Shown in pieces: positions 1-8,743 of a stretch of DNA of 38,501 bases. The DNA comes from Deltaproteobacteria bacterium. GTDB lineage: Bacteria; Desulfobacterota; Syntrophia; Syntrophales; Smithellaceae. Position numbers and translations under genes: made by a program. The stretch is taken from contig JAJFTS010000225.1 of NCBI GenBank assembly GCA_021372815.1, positions 1-38,501 on the forward strand, in the 5' to 3' direction. Position 1 is the first letter of the stretch. Each line of letters starts with the position of its first letter. The notes under the pieces were generated by a model. That model saw only the letters and a program-made list of their open reading frames with translations, made no database searches and was not told the DNA's origin.

Positions 1-1
1 T

Positions 2-964
2 TCCCAGTTGTATCATGACTACCGGCGCGGCATTAAGTCCGGCTACGCCAAATTTGAAACTTTCCCCATCTGGAGCATTCCTCTGAAACACCCGGTCAAT
101 GTCGCCTACGAGGCGGCAACCGCCGATATCCGTGATTTTAATATGATCGATCCTTTTCATCTCGATGCCTACGGGGAAAAATCCGTTAATTACAACCGCG
201 ACGTGGAAGTTTTCCCGGTTCTCAGGAGAATTCTGGAAAAGATTACCGGTGAAAAATCGTTTTATCAATCTCCCACGGACATGGGGGTGAACCGCGCCGG
301 TTTCGCCATCATCAACGATGAGGTGACTAAACAGGCATCGAAGATGGAAATCATCCGCCGTTACTTCCGTTACCGGTGCGAATACGCCATGGGCTTTGCC
401 GACCGGGAAACCGTACAGCGCGCCGAATTGCTGATGAGAGACTTTAACCTGATGCCGGAAGATCGTCCGGTCGTCATCCCGGCGAGAGAAACAGCCGGGG
501 TGGCCCCGGCAGAGGCGAGGGATTACGCAAGAGGCAATGAAGGCATTTTTTGCGGCGCCGCTCTGGAATTGAAAAACGGAACCATCGTGACGGGGAGCAA
601 TTCATCCCTGATGCACGCCGCAACCAGCATGGTTCTGCATGCCGTCAAGCATCTGGCGGAAATTCCGGATAAAATAAAACTGTTGCCGCCCCGGATCACC
701 GATTCGGTAAAAAATCTGAAAACGGAAATCCTTGATGAAAAATCGGTAAGTCTGGACCTGGAAGAAGCTTTGATAGCCATCAGCATCAGCGCGACGAACA
801 ATCCCGCCGCTCAACTGGCTCTGGAAAAACTCAGAGACTTAAGAGATTGTGAAGCCCACATGACCCATATTCCCACACCGGGCGATGAAGCGGGACTGAG
901 AAGACTGGGCATTAATCTAACCACAGATCCGAACTTCTCGACCAACGATTTGTTCATCACCTGA
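2..964 (+). CDS. DUF1846 family protein, C-terminal part (5' end outside window)
   Basis: The reading frame is open from the first bases of the window, so the gene starts upstream; the visible part is about 320 residues of a family usually near 500. The TTG at 8 is inside the gene and is not a convincing start. The sequence (SGYAKFETFPIWSIPL, then a conserved segment around IDPFHLDAYGEKSVNYNRDVE, and GSNSSLMHAAT near residue 200) resembles DUF1846 proteins, whose biochemical role is not established as far as I know. It ends with TGA, about 95 bases before the gap promoter, so it is probably transcribed separately from the glycolytic operon. Family call is from recognition of the sequence and is fairly secure; function is unknown. 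Confidence 0.75.
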   Translation, partial: SQLYHDYRRGIKSGYAKFETFPIWSIPLKHPVNVAYEAATADIRDFNMIDPFHLDAYGEKSVNYNRDVEVFPVLRRILEKITGEKSFYQSPTDMGVNRAGFAIINDEVTKQASKMEIIRRYFRYRCEYAMGFADRETVQRAELLMRDFNLMPEDRPVVIPARETAGVAPAEARDYARGNEGIFCGAALELKNGTIVTGSNSSLMHAATSMVLHAVKHLAEIPDKIKLLPPRITDSVKNLKTEILDEKSVSLDLEEALIAISISATNNPAAQLALEKLRDLRDCEAHMTHIPTPGDEAGLRRLGINLTTDPNFSTNDLFIT

Positions 965-1059
965 TAAGTAATAAGTAGGCGGAAAAAAAGATAAATCTGT
1001 CTTTTCCGGGGAAATGTTCCACTTCCTGAAAAATCCCGCCAAACATCCGGCGAAACTGG

Positions 1060-1088
1060 TTGACAAAAAATACCTTTTATTTGATAAT
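1060..1088 (+). promoter_or_regulatory. Sigma-70-type promoter of the gap-pgk-tpiA operon
   Basis: A perfect -35 TTGACA (1060-1065) is followed after 17 bases by GATAAT (1083-1088), five of six matches to the -10 consensus. Transcription would start near 1095, leaving a leader of only about 16 bases that consists mainly of the ribosome binding site GGAGGGG at 1101-1107. Confidence 0.75.
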
Positions 1089-1110
1089 TTTTCAAATGAA
1101 GGAGGGGAAT

Positions 1111-2109
1111 ATGTCGATAAAAATTGCCATTAACGGTTTTGGAAGGATTGGACGGCTTGTTTTTCGGGCCGGATATAAAAGCAAAGATGTGGAGTTTGTG
1201 GCGATCAATGATCTGGCCGATACTAAAACACTTGCTCACCTGCTCAAATACGATTCGACGCACGGCACACTGGATGCGGAAGTCAAAACCGGCAGCAATT
1301 CCATCATTGTTGACGGAAAAGAAATAAAAACATTTTCCGTCAGGGAACCGGAAACATTGCCGTGGAAAGATCTGGGGATCGATGTTGTTTTGGAGAGCAC
1401 CGGAAAATTTACGGATAAAACGGGTGCCGGAAAACATATCGAAGCGGGCGCCAAAAAAGTTGTGGTCTCCGCACCGGCGAAAAATCCCGATGTCACCTTT
1501 GTTCTCGGCGTCAATCAGGAAGTTTACGACAAAACCAAGCACAACATTATTTCCATGGGGTCGTGCACCACAAACTGTCTGTCTCCGATTGTTAAAATAC
1601 TGCATCAGGAATTCGGCATTGAATACGGCCTGATGACAACGATTCATTCCTTTACCAACGATCAGGTTGTTTTGGATGAACCACACAAGGATTTAAGAAG
1701 AGCGCGGGCAGCGTCTCTTTCCATGATACCAACAACGACCGGCGCGGCCAGGGCGATCGCGGAAGTTATTCCGGAAATGAAAGGAAAACTGGACGGACTG
1801 GCCATTCGCGTGCCGACGCCGAATGTTTCCCTGGTTGATTTTGTGGCAACGCTCTCAAGGGCAACCAATAAAAATGAAATCAACGATAAATTTCGTGAAT
1901 ACGCCAAAGGGGCGATGAAAGGAATTCTCGCGTGTTCGGAAGAAGAACTTGTTTCCCGGGATTTCAACGGCAACAAACATTCTTCCATCGTGGATATGCC
2001 CAACACAACAGTCATCGGCGGCAATATGGTCAAGATTCTCTCCTGGTATGACAATGAATGGGGCTTTTCCAACAGAATGCTGGAACTGCTTTCTTTTATA
2101 ATGAAATAG
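1111..2109 (+). CDS. gap: Glyceraldehyde-3-phosphate dehydrogenase, NAD-type
   Basis: Cytosolic enzyme of lower glycolysis and gluconeogenesis: oxidises glyceraldehyde 3-phosphate to 1,3-bisphosphoglycerate with NAD+ and phosphate. The 332-residue product has the normal length. Visible hallmarks are the Rossmann motif NGFGRIGR (residues 8-15), Asp34 at the end of beta-2 (typical of NAD+ preference), the active-site SCTTNCL with Cys152, the base His179 in THSFTNDQ, and WYDNEWGFSNRM near the end. ATG 1111 is chosen because GGAGGGG lies 4-10 bases upstream; a longer frame from 1060 would overlap the promoter. It is first in an operon with pgk and tpiA. A second, divergent GAPDH lies at 10185. 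Confidence 0.97.
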   Translation: MSIKIAINGFGRIGRLVFRAGYKSKDVEFVAINDLADTKTLAHLLKYDSTHGTLDAEVKTGSNSIIVDGKEIKTFSVREPETLPWKDLGIDVVLESTGKFTDKTGAGKHIEAGAKKVVVSAPAKNPDVTFVLGVNQEVYDKTKHNIISMGSCTTNCLSPIVKILHQEFGIEYGLMTTIHSFTNDQVVLDEPHKDLRRARAASLSMIPTTTGAARAIAEVIPEMKGKLDGLAIRVPTPNVSLVDFVATLSRATNKNEINDKFREYAKGAMKGILACSEEELVSRDFNGNKHSSIVDMPNTTVIGGNMVKILSWYDNEWGFSNRMLELLSFIMK

Positions 2110-2129
2110 ATAAAGATAAGGATTGGATT

Positions 2130-3308
2130 ATGAAGTACATTGATCAAATAGACATGAAAGGCAAAAGAGTTTTCCTGCGGGTCGATTTTAATGTCCCGAT
2201 GGATAAGGAAGGAAATGTTACCGGCGATAAGCGCGTGCGGGCCAGCATCCCGACGATTAATTACGCGCTGGATAAGGGGGCTAAATTAATCATCGCCTCC
2301 CATCTCGGCAGACCGAAAGGCAAGAGAGTTGCCGAGATGTCGCTCAAGCCGGTGGTCAAGGTTCTGTCGGGCCTTCTGCAAAAAGACGTCACGTTTTTGG
2401 ATGATTGTGTAGGACCGGCGGTGGAGCAGGCGGTCGGCAAAATGAAAGAAGGGGAGATCATCCTTCTGGAAAATCTCCGGTTTCAACCGGGCGAAGACAA
2501 AAACGACGCGGAGTTTGCCAAACAACTGGCTGCGCTTTGCGACATTTACATTGACGATGCGTTTGCCGTCTCGCACCGTGCCGCGGCTTCCAATTCGGCC
2601 ATTACTGAATTTGTGCCGGTGTGCGCAGCGGGATTCCTGCTGAAGAATGAAGTCGAATATTTCAAAAAAGCCATGGTCAATCCAGCCAAGCCTCTGGCGG
2701 CGATCATCGGCGGAGCGAAGGTTTCCGATAAAATCGGCCTTCTGGAGAATCTCATCGAAAAAGTGGATAAAATCATTATCGGCGGCGGGATGGCCTTCAC
2801 CTTTTTGCGGGCGGCAGGTTATGAAACCGGTAAATCGCTTTGCGAGGAAGACATGTTGGATACGGCACGCAGGATTGTGGATAAAGCCAAGCAGAAAAAC
2901 GTGCAGTTTTTATTGCCGGTAGACGCCGTGGTTGCTCAGGCCGCCACGGCAGAAGCCGAGGCCAAGGTCTGCGGCGTAAAAGAAATTCCCAAAGAATGGA
3001 TCGGTCTGGATATCGGACCGGCCACCATTGCTTTGTTCAGTGATGCTTTGAAAGGCGTCAAGACGGTTATCTGGAACGGCCCCATGGGGATGTTCGAACT
3101 AGCGTCTTTCAGCAAGGGAACGTTTGAACTGGCGGGGGCCGTAGCCAATTGCGGAGCGCTTTCCATTATCGGCGGCGGCGATACGGACACGGCCATTAAA
3201 AAAGCAGGCCTGAGTTCAAAGATGTCTTATATTTCCACCGGCGGCGGCGCTTTTCTGGAATGGCTGGAAGGAAAGACCCTGCCCGGCATTGCCGCGCTGG
3301 AAAAATAA
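2130..3308 (+). CDS. pgk: Phosphoglycerate kinase
   Basis: Transfers phosphate between 1,3-bisphosphoglycerate and ADP, the ATP-forming step that follows GAPDH. The 392-residue product has family length. The N-terminal substrate-binding segment KGKRVFLRVDFNVPMD, the HLGRPKG motif, the hinge region DDAFAVSHR and the C-terminal nucleotide-binding IIGGGDTDTA are all visible. ATG 2130 lies 20 bases after the gap stop, with AAGGA upstream; an upstream in-frame start would overlap gap. Cotranscribed with gap and tpiA. Confidence 0.97.
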   Translation: MKYIDQIDMKGKRVFLRVDFNVPMDKEGNVTGDKRVRASIPTINYALDKGAKLIIASHLGRPKGKRVAEMSLKPVVKVLSGLLQKDVTFLDDCVGPAVEQAVGKMKEGEIILLENLRFQPGEDKNDAEFAKQLAALCDIYIDDAFAVSHRAAASNSAITEFVPVCAAGFLLKNEVEYFKKAMVNPAKPLAAIIGGAKVSDKIGLLENLIEKVDKIIIGGGMAFTFLRAAGYETGKSLCEEDMLDTARRIVDKAKQKNVQFLLPVDAVVAQAATAEAEAKVCGVKEIPKEWIGLDIGPATIALFSDALKGVKTVIWNGPMGMFELASFSKGTFELAGAVANCGALSIIGGGDTDTAIKKAGLSSKMSYISTGGGAFLEWLEGKTLPGIAALEK

Positions 3309-3325
3309 TATTGAGGTATTAAACC

Positions 3326-4084
3326 ATGAGAAAATGGATTGTAGCCGGCAACTGGAAAATGCACAACACCATTGCCGAATCAATCGCTCTGGCCAAAGCC
3401 ATTAAAGAAGGATCAGCCGGTATTCAGAGCGGAGCCATTGTTTTAGCTCCGCCTTTCACCGCTCTTTTCAGCGTCGGCGAAACAATAAAAGGCTCGAACT
3501 TATCACTGGCCGCGCAGAATATGCATTATGAAGACAAGGGAGCCTTTACGGGTGAAATTGCCCCGTCCATGCTCAAAGATACCGGATGCGCTTACGTAAT
3601 TCTCGGCCATTCGGAGCGTCGGAAGTATTTTCATGAACGGGATAATGACGTTAATCTGAAAGTCAAAAAAGCTCTGACCTCGGGGTTGATTCCCATCATG
3701 TGCGTGGGAGAGACCGACGAGGAAAGAGAGAAAGGTGTAACGCAGGATGTTGTCGGCAGACAGGTGCAGCAGGGTTTAAACGGCGTCGAAAAGATTGAAA
3801 ATGTCGTTATCGCCTATGAACCGGTCTGGGCGATCGGTACCGGAAAAGTCGCCACATCCGCGCAGGCGCAGGAAGTGCACGCCTTTATTCGCGGCCTCCT
3901 GAAAAATACCTTCGGCGGCAAAAAGGCTGATGATATTTGTATTCTCTACGGTGGAAGCGTTACCAAAGATAATGTCGGCGATTTGATCGCCATGAATGAT
4001 ATTGACGGCGCACTGGTCGGTGGAGCGTCTTTAAAAGCCGATGGATTTCTGGGAATCATCAAAGAAATTTCCGGAAGAAAATAA
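3326..4084 (+). CDS. tpiA: Triosephosphate isomerase
   Basis: Interconverts dihydroxyacetone phosphate and glyceraldehyde 3-phosphate. The 252-residue barrel protein has the catalytic residues in place: Lys11 in GNWKMH, His95 in LGHSERR and Glu165 in AYEPVWAIGTG, plus the phosphate-binding GGS and GGASL loops. It begins 17 bases after pgk and closes the gap-pgk-tpiA operon; a hairpin follows at 4110. Confidence 0.97.
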   Translation: MRKWIVAGNWKMHNTIAESIALAKAIKEGSAGIQSGAIVLAPPFTALFSVGETIKGSNLSLAAQNMHYEDKGAFTGEIAPSMLKDTGCAYVILGHSERRKYFHERDNDVNLKVKKALTSGLIPIMCVGETDEEREKGVTQDVVGRQVQQGLNGVEKIENVVIAYEPVWAIGTGKVATSAQAQEVHAFIRGLLKNTFGGKKADDICILYGGSVTKDNVGDLIAMNDIDGALVGGASLKADGFLGIIKEISGRK

Positions 4085-4109
4085 TTTCATACGATTCTTT
4101 TAGTGCAGA

Positions 4110-4150
4110 AAAGGCTTGGGGGATACAAAAGGGGTATGCCCCAAGCCTTT
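4110..4150 (+). terminator. Hairpin after tpiA, probable operon terminator
   Basis: A perfect 12-base inverted repeat (AAAGGCTTGGGG at 4110-4121, CCCCAAGCCTTT at 4139-4150) encloses a 17-base loop. There is no clear U tract after it (AAATAAG), so it may act as a processing or attenuating structure rather than a classical intrinsic terminator. Confidence 0.5.
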
Positions 4151-4284
4151 AAATAAGCGCGTATAAAGTAATTATTCTCTCTAAACATCTCGTGGAGAAA
4201 ATAATTGGCAAAAGCACAACGATCATATCTCCTGCCGTCATGGCGGCAATGGTTTGTTAAAGGACATTCGGGAGCCGGGGGAAA

Positions 4285-5412
4285 ATGAATAATTCGCATA
4301 GTTCCTTCACAGGAAAAACTTTGCTGTTGTCGGGTCTTGTCTTTCTGACGATGATCATAATCGGTTGCGGATCATCCGACTCGCCTCAAAGTTCCAGCGA
4401 TGTATCTTATGAATTCAATGTTACCGATTCACCCGCTACAACTACCTCCGACGATGAGCCTTACATGGAAGAAGAGGCCGTTTTTGAGCAGATTCCGGGG
4501 ATGGTCGGACATCATGCCGCGACACTGACGATTTTTGCCGACGGCGAGATGCTGGCCGGCTGGTATTCTTACAGCGGAGATCATGAGTTGTCGGGATCGG
4601 CGATTTATCTGTCGCGAAAAAAACCCGGTCAGTCGTGGGAAGCTCCGCAACTTCACATCGACCGTTCGGCAGGCGACGGCAATCCGGTGCTTTACAGTGA
4701 AGACGATCATGTATGGCTTTTTCAGGCGGCAGTTCCCGGCGGCTGGGACACTTCCCATATTGAAGTTCAGGAATCCACCGACAGGGGCGTAAATTGGACC
4801 GATCCTGTCGTTCTGGGACCGACATTGGGGCCGAACGTTAAATATCCGCCGGTACGCCTGGATGACGGAACTCTGCTCTTGCCGGCGTATAATGAGATTT
4901 CGACGAAATCGATATTCTTTGAGTCGACCGATGGAATAAACTGGAGTCAACGGTCGTCGGTGAACAGCACGCCGGGAAATTCTCAACCGTCATTCGTTCA
5001 ATTAAGCACGGGCCGTTTAATCAGTGTGATGCGCAATGAAGGACAGGGATGTTTATGGGTATCGGCTTCGAATGACAAGGGGGATACATGGTCGGAACCG
5101 AAAGACAGCGGCTTTTTAAATCCCGCAAGCGCCGCTCAGATGATTCGTCTGGCGAATGGGCATTTGGTCCTGATTTATAATGACAGTGACACGGAGCGCA
5201 GGCCCCTTTCGATCGCGCTTTCGGCAGATGAGGGACGTACCTGGCCGTATCGAAAAGTCCTTAAAGACGGGACAGACACGTACAGTTATCCTTTTGCGGT
5301 TCAGGATGCTTCCACGGGAATCATTCATATTCTCTACAGCCTGAATCGTGACAAGATCATGCACATCGCTGTCAACGAAGCATGGATCATTTTATCGTCT
5401 TACATATTTTAG
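4285..5412 (+). CDS. Sialidase-like (BNR/Asp-box) lipoprotein
   Basis: A 375-residue secreted lipoprotein: hydrophobic residues 11-26 are followed by a lipobox IIGC with Cys28 as the predicted lipidated residue. The remainder reads as a six-bladed propeller of the sialidase superfamily, with Asp-box motifs STDRGVNW (about 164), SNDKGDTW (about 262) and SADEGRTW (313-320), and a degenerate one near 214. Such proteins may hydrolyse sialic-acid or related glycan links, but the substrate cannot be read from the sequence. It stands alone between two hairpins, with no transport or glycan genes beside it. ATG 4285 follows GGAG at 4271 and a G-rich run. Confidence 0.8.
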   Translation: MNNSHSSFTGKTLLLSGLVFLTMIIIGCGSSDSPQSSSDVSYEFNVTDSPATTTSDDEPYMEEEAVFEQIPGMVGHHAATLTIFADGEMLAGWYSYSGDHELSGSAIYLSRKKPGQSWEAPQLHIDRSAGDGNPVLYSEDDHVWLFQAAVPGGWDTSHIEVQESTDRGVNWTDPVVLGPTLGPNVKYPPVRLDDGTLLLPAYNEISTKSIFFESTDGINWSQRSSVNSTPGNSQPSFVQLSTGRLISVMRNEGQGCLWVSASNDKGDTWSEPKDSGFLNPASAAQMIRLANGHLVLIYNDSDTERRPLSIALSADEGRTWPYRKVLKDGTDTYSYPFAVQDASTGIIHILYSLNRDKIMHIAVNEAWIILSSYIF

Positions 5413-5420
5413 GAAGCGAG

Positions 5421-5456
5421 CCGGAGGATTGCGAACAGTGATTTTCTCCGGTTTTG
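5421..5456 (+). terminator. Candidate terminator after the sialidase-like gene
   Basis: CCGGAG (5421-5426) pairs with CTCCGG (5446-5451) across a 19-base loop, followed directly by GTTTTGG. The stem is short and the loop long, so support is modest. The rest of the 332-base gap up to 5744 holds the promoter at 5587 and a leader of about 120 bases. Confidence 0.4.
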
Positions 5457-5586
5457 GATTTTAGGAAGAAATAAGCGGCTCAATATCTGCGGCTTCGATT
5501 AAAAACAATCCTTGCTTTGTTCTCTTCTTTAATTGTTGAGTATCCGAAAAAAAAGAATTCTTTGGCGGTTTGCGGTCAAGATTTTA

Positions 5587-5615
5587 TTGACATACAAAAT
5601 CCTTCTTCTTATACT
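5587..5615 (+). promoter_or_regulatory. Sigma-70-type promoter upstream of the XRE-cupin/acyl-CoA dehydrogenase operon
   Basis: Perfect -35 TTGACA (5587-5592), 17-base spacer, -10 TATACT (5610-5615). The predicted start near 5622 gives a leader of about 120 bases before the regulator gene, enough room for operator sites for the encoded regulator. Confidence 0.75.
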
Positions 5616-5744
5616 TCCACAGCGCCATAATAATATTTGATCAGTTTGATGCCGAACAAAGATATATTTGCAGTTCATTGCAGATATAACGTTAATGGTT
5701 TGCTCCGGCTCATCCTGCTCTTAAAAAGATATGGAGGAATATGC

Positions 5745-6290
5745 ATGATAAAAAAGACCGAAGAATCATTTGGATCGAGAATCCGAAGACTCCGAGAAGC
5801 AAAGGGACTTACTATAGAAAGTCTTTCCCTCGATGCCGGTTATCCGGCGGACTTTCTGAAAAAGATTGAAGAAGGTAAGATGGCCCCGCCTGTCGCGGCC
5901 GTGCTTCAGCTGGGCCGCATCTTCAACGTGGACATGAATCAATTACAGGATACCCGCAGTAAAGAAGCAGCCAAGAGACGGACAACCAGTCACAAGAAGA
6001 GAGTTGCTTCGTATGCCTATGCGCCCCTGACCAAACCGGGAGAGGAAAAACACTTGAGAGCTTATCGTGTCTCTATTGATCCGAAAACAGAACATAAAGG
6101 CGTTGAGTATCACCATGAGGGCGAGGAATTCATCTATGTGCTTCAGGGGGGGCTGAAAATTCAGGTGGGTCAGAATATGTCAACCTTAAAGAAGGGCGGG
6201 TGCATCAATTTTGATTCTTCCCTTTCTCACAAATTAAGCAATCCAACCCGGGAAAAGACCCAACTCCTGGTTGTCATCTACGTGCCTTAA
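5745..6290 (+). CDS. XRE-family regulator with C-terminal cupin domain
   Basis: A 181-residue transcription factor: an N-terminal helix-turn-helix of the XRE type (about residues 8-65; SRIRRLREAKGLTIESLS) and a C-terminal cupin_2 barrel (about 105-181; GEEFIYVLQGG, LSHKLSNP) that in this family binds a small-molecule effector. ATG 5745 is chosen because GGAGG lies at 5733-5737; a frame extending to 5637 begins in the leader and is not homologous-looking. The gene ends 9 bases before an acyl-CoA dehydrogenase, so it is probably a local regulator sensing an acid or acyl-CoA handled by the two downstream enzymes; that role is inferred. Confidence 0.85.
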   Translation: MIKKTEESFGSRIRRLREAKGLTIESLSLDAGYPADFLKKIEEGKMAPPVAAVLQLGRIFNVDMNQLQDTRSKEAAKRRTTSHKKRVASYAYAPLTKPGEEKHLRAYRVSIDPKTEHKGVEYHHEGEEFIYVLQGGLKIQVGQNMSTLKKGGCINFDSSLSHKLSNPTREKTQLLVVIYVP

Positions 6291-6299
6291 GGAGGGGTT

Positions 6300-7451
6300 A
6301 TGTCTTTTCAACTGACTGCGGAACAGAAAATGGTCAGACTCATGGCCAGAGATTTTGCGAGAAAGGAATTGGAGCCTGTAGCAGCCCAAAGAGATAAGGA
6401 AGAAATATTCCCGATGGATGTGGTGAAGAAGATGGGGGAACTGGGACTGCTCGGCATGATGGTGCCGGTGGAGTACGGCGGCGCCGGAGCGGGTGCGGTC
6501 AGCTACTGTTTGGCTCTTCAGGAAATAGCCTATTCGTGTGCCTCAACAGCGGTGACCATGTCCGTGGCCAATCTCTCTACCGAACCGTTGTTGAAATTCG
6601 GCGATGAAAAGCAAAAGGCGAAATATCTTATCCGGCTTGCCCAGGGAGAACTGCTGGGATGCTTCGCCCTGACCGAGCCCGGTGCGGGATCGGACCCCGG
6701 CAGCCTTTCTATCAAGGCAGAGGACAAAGGAAATCATTATCTCATCAACGGAACAAAGGTATTTATTACTCACGGACAGTATGCCGATGTAGTGAATCTC
6801 ATTGCCCGGACCGGTCCGGAAAAAGGCAGCAAGGGACTTTCGGCTTTGATCGTGGAAAAGGGCACGCCTGGATTTTCCATAGGCACCAGGGAAAATAAGA
6901 TGGGATTGCGGGCTTCCAACACGGTGGAACTTCTCTTCAACGATTGCAAAGTTCCGAAAGAAAATCTGGTAAGCAAATTGGGCGCCGGATTTAAGATCGC
7001 CATGACGGCCCTGGACAGCGGCCGCATCGGCATCGCGTCGCAGGCTTTGGGCATTACCCGCGCCTGCCTTGACGAAGGGATCAAGTACGCCAAAGAACGT
7101 AAACAGTTCGGCAAGGCCATCAGCTCGTTCGAAGCCATTCAATGGATGATTGCCGACATGGCGACAGGGATAGAGGCGGCGAATTTACTTGTTCTGTCTG
7201 CTGCCTGGAAAAAAGACCAGGGTGTGCCTTTTACCAAAGAGGCTTCGATGGCCAAACTTTTTGCTTCGGAACTGGCGAACAAAAGCGCCTATCTCGCTCT
7301 GCAAATCCACGGCGGGTACGGCTATCTCAAGGATTTCAAAGTTGAAAGGCTCTATCGTGATGCAAGGGCGACTTCCATCTATGAAGGCACATCGGAAATA
7401 CAGAGGCTGGTCATAGCGAGGGAGCTTTTGAAAGACCAGAACTACGGATGA
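6300..7451 (+). CDS. Acyl-CoA dehydrogenase (first of a tandem pair)
   Basis: FAD enzyme that introduces an alpha-beta double bond into an acyl-CoA, passing electrons to ETF. The 383-residue product has the three-part ACAD fold: FALTEPGAGSD (about 121-131) for FAD/substrate contact, FGKAISSFEAIQ (about 263-280), and IYEGTSEIQRL with Glu362 as the probable catalytic base in the position used by short-chain and butyryl-CoA dehydrogenases. It starts right after GGAGGGG and 9 bases behind the regulator. Substrate cannot be fixed from sequence; in related syntrophs such tandem pairs can serve short-chain, glutaryl or alicyclic acyl-CoAs. Confidence 0.92.
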   Translation: MSFQLTAEQKMVRLMARDFARKELEPVAAQRDKEEIFPMDVVKKMGELGLLGMMVPVEYGGAGAGAVSYCLALQEIAYSCASTAVTMSVANLSTEPLLKFGDEKQKAKYLIRLAQGELLGCFALTEPGAGSDPGSLSIKAEDKGNHYLINGTKVFITHGQYADVVNLIARTGPEKGSKGLSALIVEKGTPGFSIGTRENKMGLRASNTVELLFNDCKVPKENLVSKLGAGFKIAMTALDSGRIGIASQALGITRACLDEGIKYAKERKQFGKAISSFEAIQWMIADMATGIEAANLLVLSAAWKKDQGVPFTKEASMAKLFASELANKSAYLALQIHGGYGYLKDFKVERLYRDARATSIYEGTSEIQRLVIARELLKDQNYG

Positions 7452-7513
7452 AATGAACATGCGCGGCAGGCATGTTGGAGAGGTTCTGAAAAAAATACAG
7501 GAAGGAGATAACG

Positions 7514-8656
7514 ATGGATTTTGAATTGTCAAACGAAATGAAGATGCTGGCTGATATGGCCTACAAATTTGCCGTTCAGGAAGTTGAACCTGCGGCAAAG
7601 ATGGCGGATGAGGAAGAAAAGTATACACCGGAGATCCGGAAGAAGGCCGGTGCCAACGGTCTGATCGGCTGCTGGATTCCCGAGGAATACGGCGGCAGCG
7701 GAGCCGGTTTCCTGGGCAATACCATCATTACAGAACAGATTTCCCGGGTATGCATGGGGATCGGTCTGAATGTCACCGCGGCCACCTTCGGATGTGAAAA
7801 CATTCACTTCTATGGAACAAAAGAGCAAAAGGAAAAATACCTCCCTCCGGTTTGCGCGGGAGAGGCTGTATTTGCCGGAGCCTATACCGAGCCCAACGCG
7901 GGGACGGATGTGGCGGGTTACAAGACAAGGGCCGTCCAGGACGGTAATGATTATGTCATCACCGGCAATAAAATGTTCATCACCAACGGCACGGTGTGCA
8001 ACTGGATGGTTGTCCAGGCCGTTACCGATCCGGAGCAGCGAGTTCACAAGAGCTTCAGCCAGTTTATCGTACCATCCGACGCGCCGGGGATAACCAGAAC
8101 GAAGATCAAAGGGAAACTGGGGATCAGAGCCAGTGATACGTCGGAAATAGCTTTGGAAGAGGTGAGAGTCCCCAAGGAAAACCTCGTCGGGATGAGAGGC
8201 AACGGTTTTCACCAACTGATGCATTTTTTTGACACAACACGCGTAATGGTGGCGGCTCAGGGATTGGGACTTTCCCAGGCCTGTCTGGACGAGTCGGTCA
8301 AATACTGTAAAGAAAGGACCGCTTTCGGGAAGCCGTTAGGGGCATTCCAGATTACACTGCAAAAGCTCTCCGAGATGTGGATCAGGATAGAAGCCCTGCG
8401 CAACATCACGTACAAGGCAGCCTGGCTGATCGATTCCGGCCATCCGGATTATCATCTTTCCGCAATGGCCAAGTATCTCGCCGGGCAGACAGCGGTTTTC
8501 TGTGCCAATCTGGCCGTGGAACTTCACGGAGGATACGGATACATCGAAGAGTACAAGGTGCAGAAATATTACCGTGACGCCAAGATTCTCGAACTTTACG
8601 AAGGAACCAAGGAAGCCGAGGTCATGACGCTCGGCAAAGTTCTTCTTTCACGTTAA
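7514..8656 (+). CDS. Acyl-CoA dehydrogenase (second of a tandem pair)
   Basis: A 380-residue acyl-CoA dehydrogenase related to but clearly different from its upstream neighbour. It has YTEPNAGTDVAG in the FAD/substrate loop, FGKPLGAFQITLQKL, HGGYGYIEEYKVQKYYRDAK, and Glu363 in LYEGTKEAE as the probable base. The GTDVAGYKT loop and YEGTKEAE ending differ from the classical GSDPGS and YEGTSEIQ of the first enzyme, so the two probably act on different substrates or on consecutive steps. ATG 7514 follows GAAGGAGATAACG. No ETF genes are in the window, so electron transfer partners lie elsewhere. Confidence 0.9.
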   Translation: MDFELSNEMKMLADMAYKFAVQEVEPAAKMADEEEKYTPEIRKKAGANGLIGCWIPEEYGGSGAGFLGNTIITEQISRVCMGIGLNVTAATFGCENIHFYGTKEQKEKYLPPVCAGEAVFAGAYTEPNAGTDVAGYKTRAVQDGNDYVITGNKMFITNGTVCNWMVVQAVTDPEQRVHKSFSQFIVPSDAPGITRTKIKGKLGIRASDTSEIALEEVRVPKENLVGMRGNGFHQLMHFFDTTRVMVAAQGLGLSQACLDESVKYCKERTAFGKPLGAFQITLQKLSEMWIRIEALRNITYKAAWLIDSGHPDYHLSAMAKYLAGQTAVFCANLAVELHGGYGYIEEYKVQKYYRDAKILELYEGTKEAEVMTLGKVLLSR

Positions 8657-8689
8657 TGATGTGATTTATTTTTTTTATCGGTATCAATC

Positions 8690-8737
8690 CGCAGACCGGT
8701 GCCTCCTGAAAAATGATGCCGGTCTGCGGAAATTTTA
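8690..8737 (+). terminator. Rho-independent terminator of the acyl-CoA dehydrogenase operon
   Basis: Perfect 11-base stem CCGCAGACCGG (8690-8700) and CCGGTCTGCGG (8720-8730) with a 19-base loop, followed by AAATTTT. It lies between the convergent acyl-CoA dehydrogenase and TraB/GumN genes and could serve both. Confidence 0.75.
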
Positions 8738-8743
8738 TGGCGC

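Noticed and set aside
811-1686. 291-codon minus-strand frame opposite gap
   Set aside because: It is the antisense shadow of the well-supported gap gene, with no ribosome site and no recognisable product.
4087-4299. 70-codon minus-strand frame after tpiA
   Set aside because: It covers the tpiA hairpin and the sialidase start region and has no coding features.
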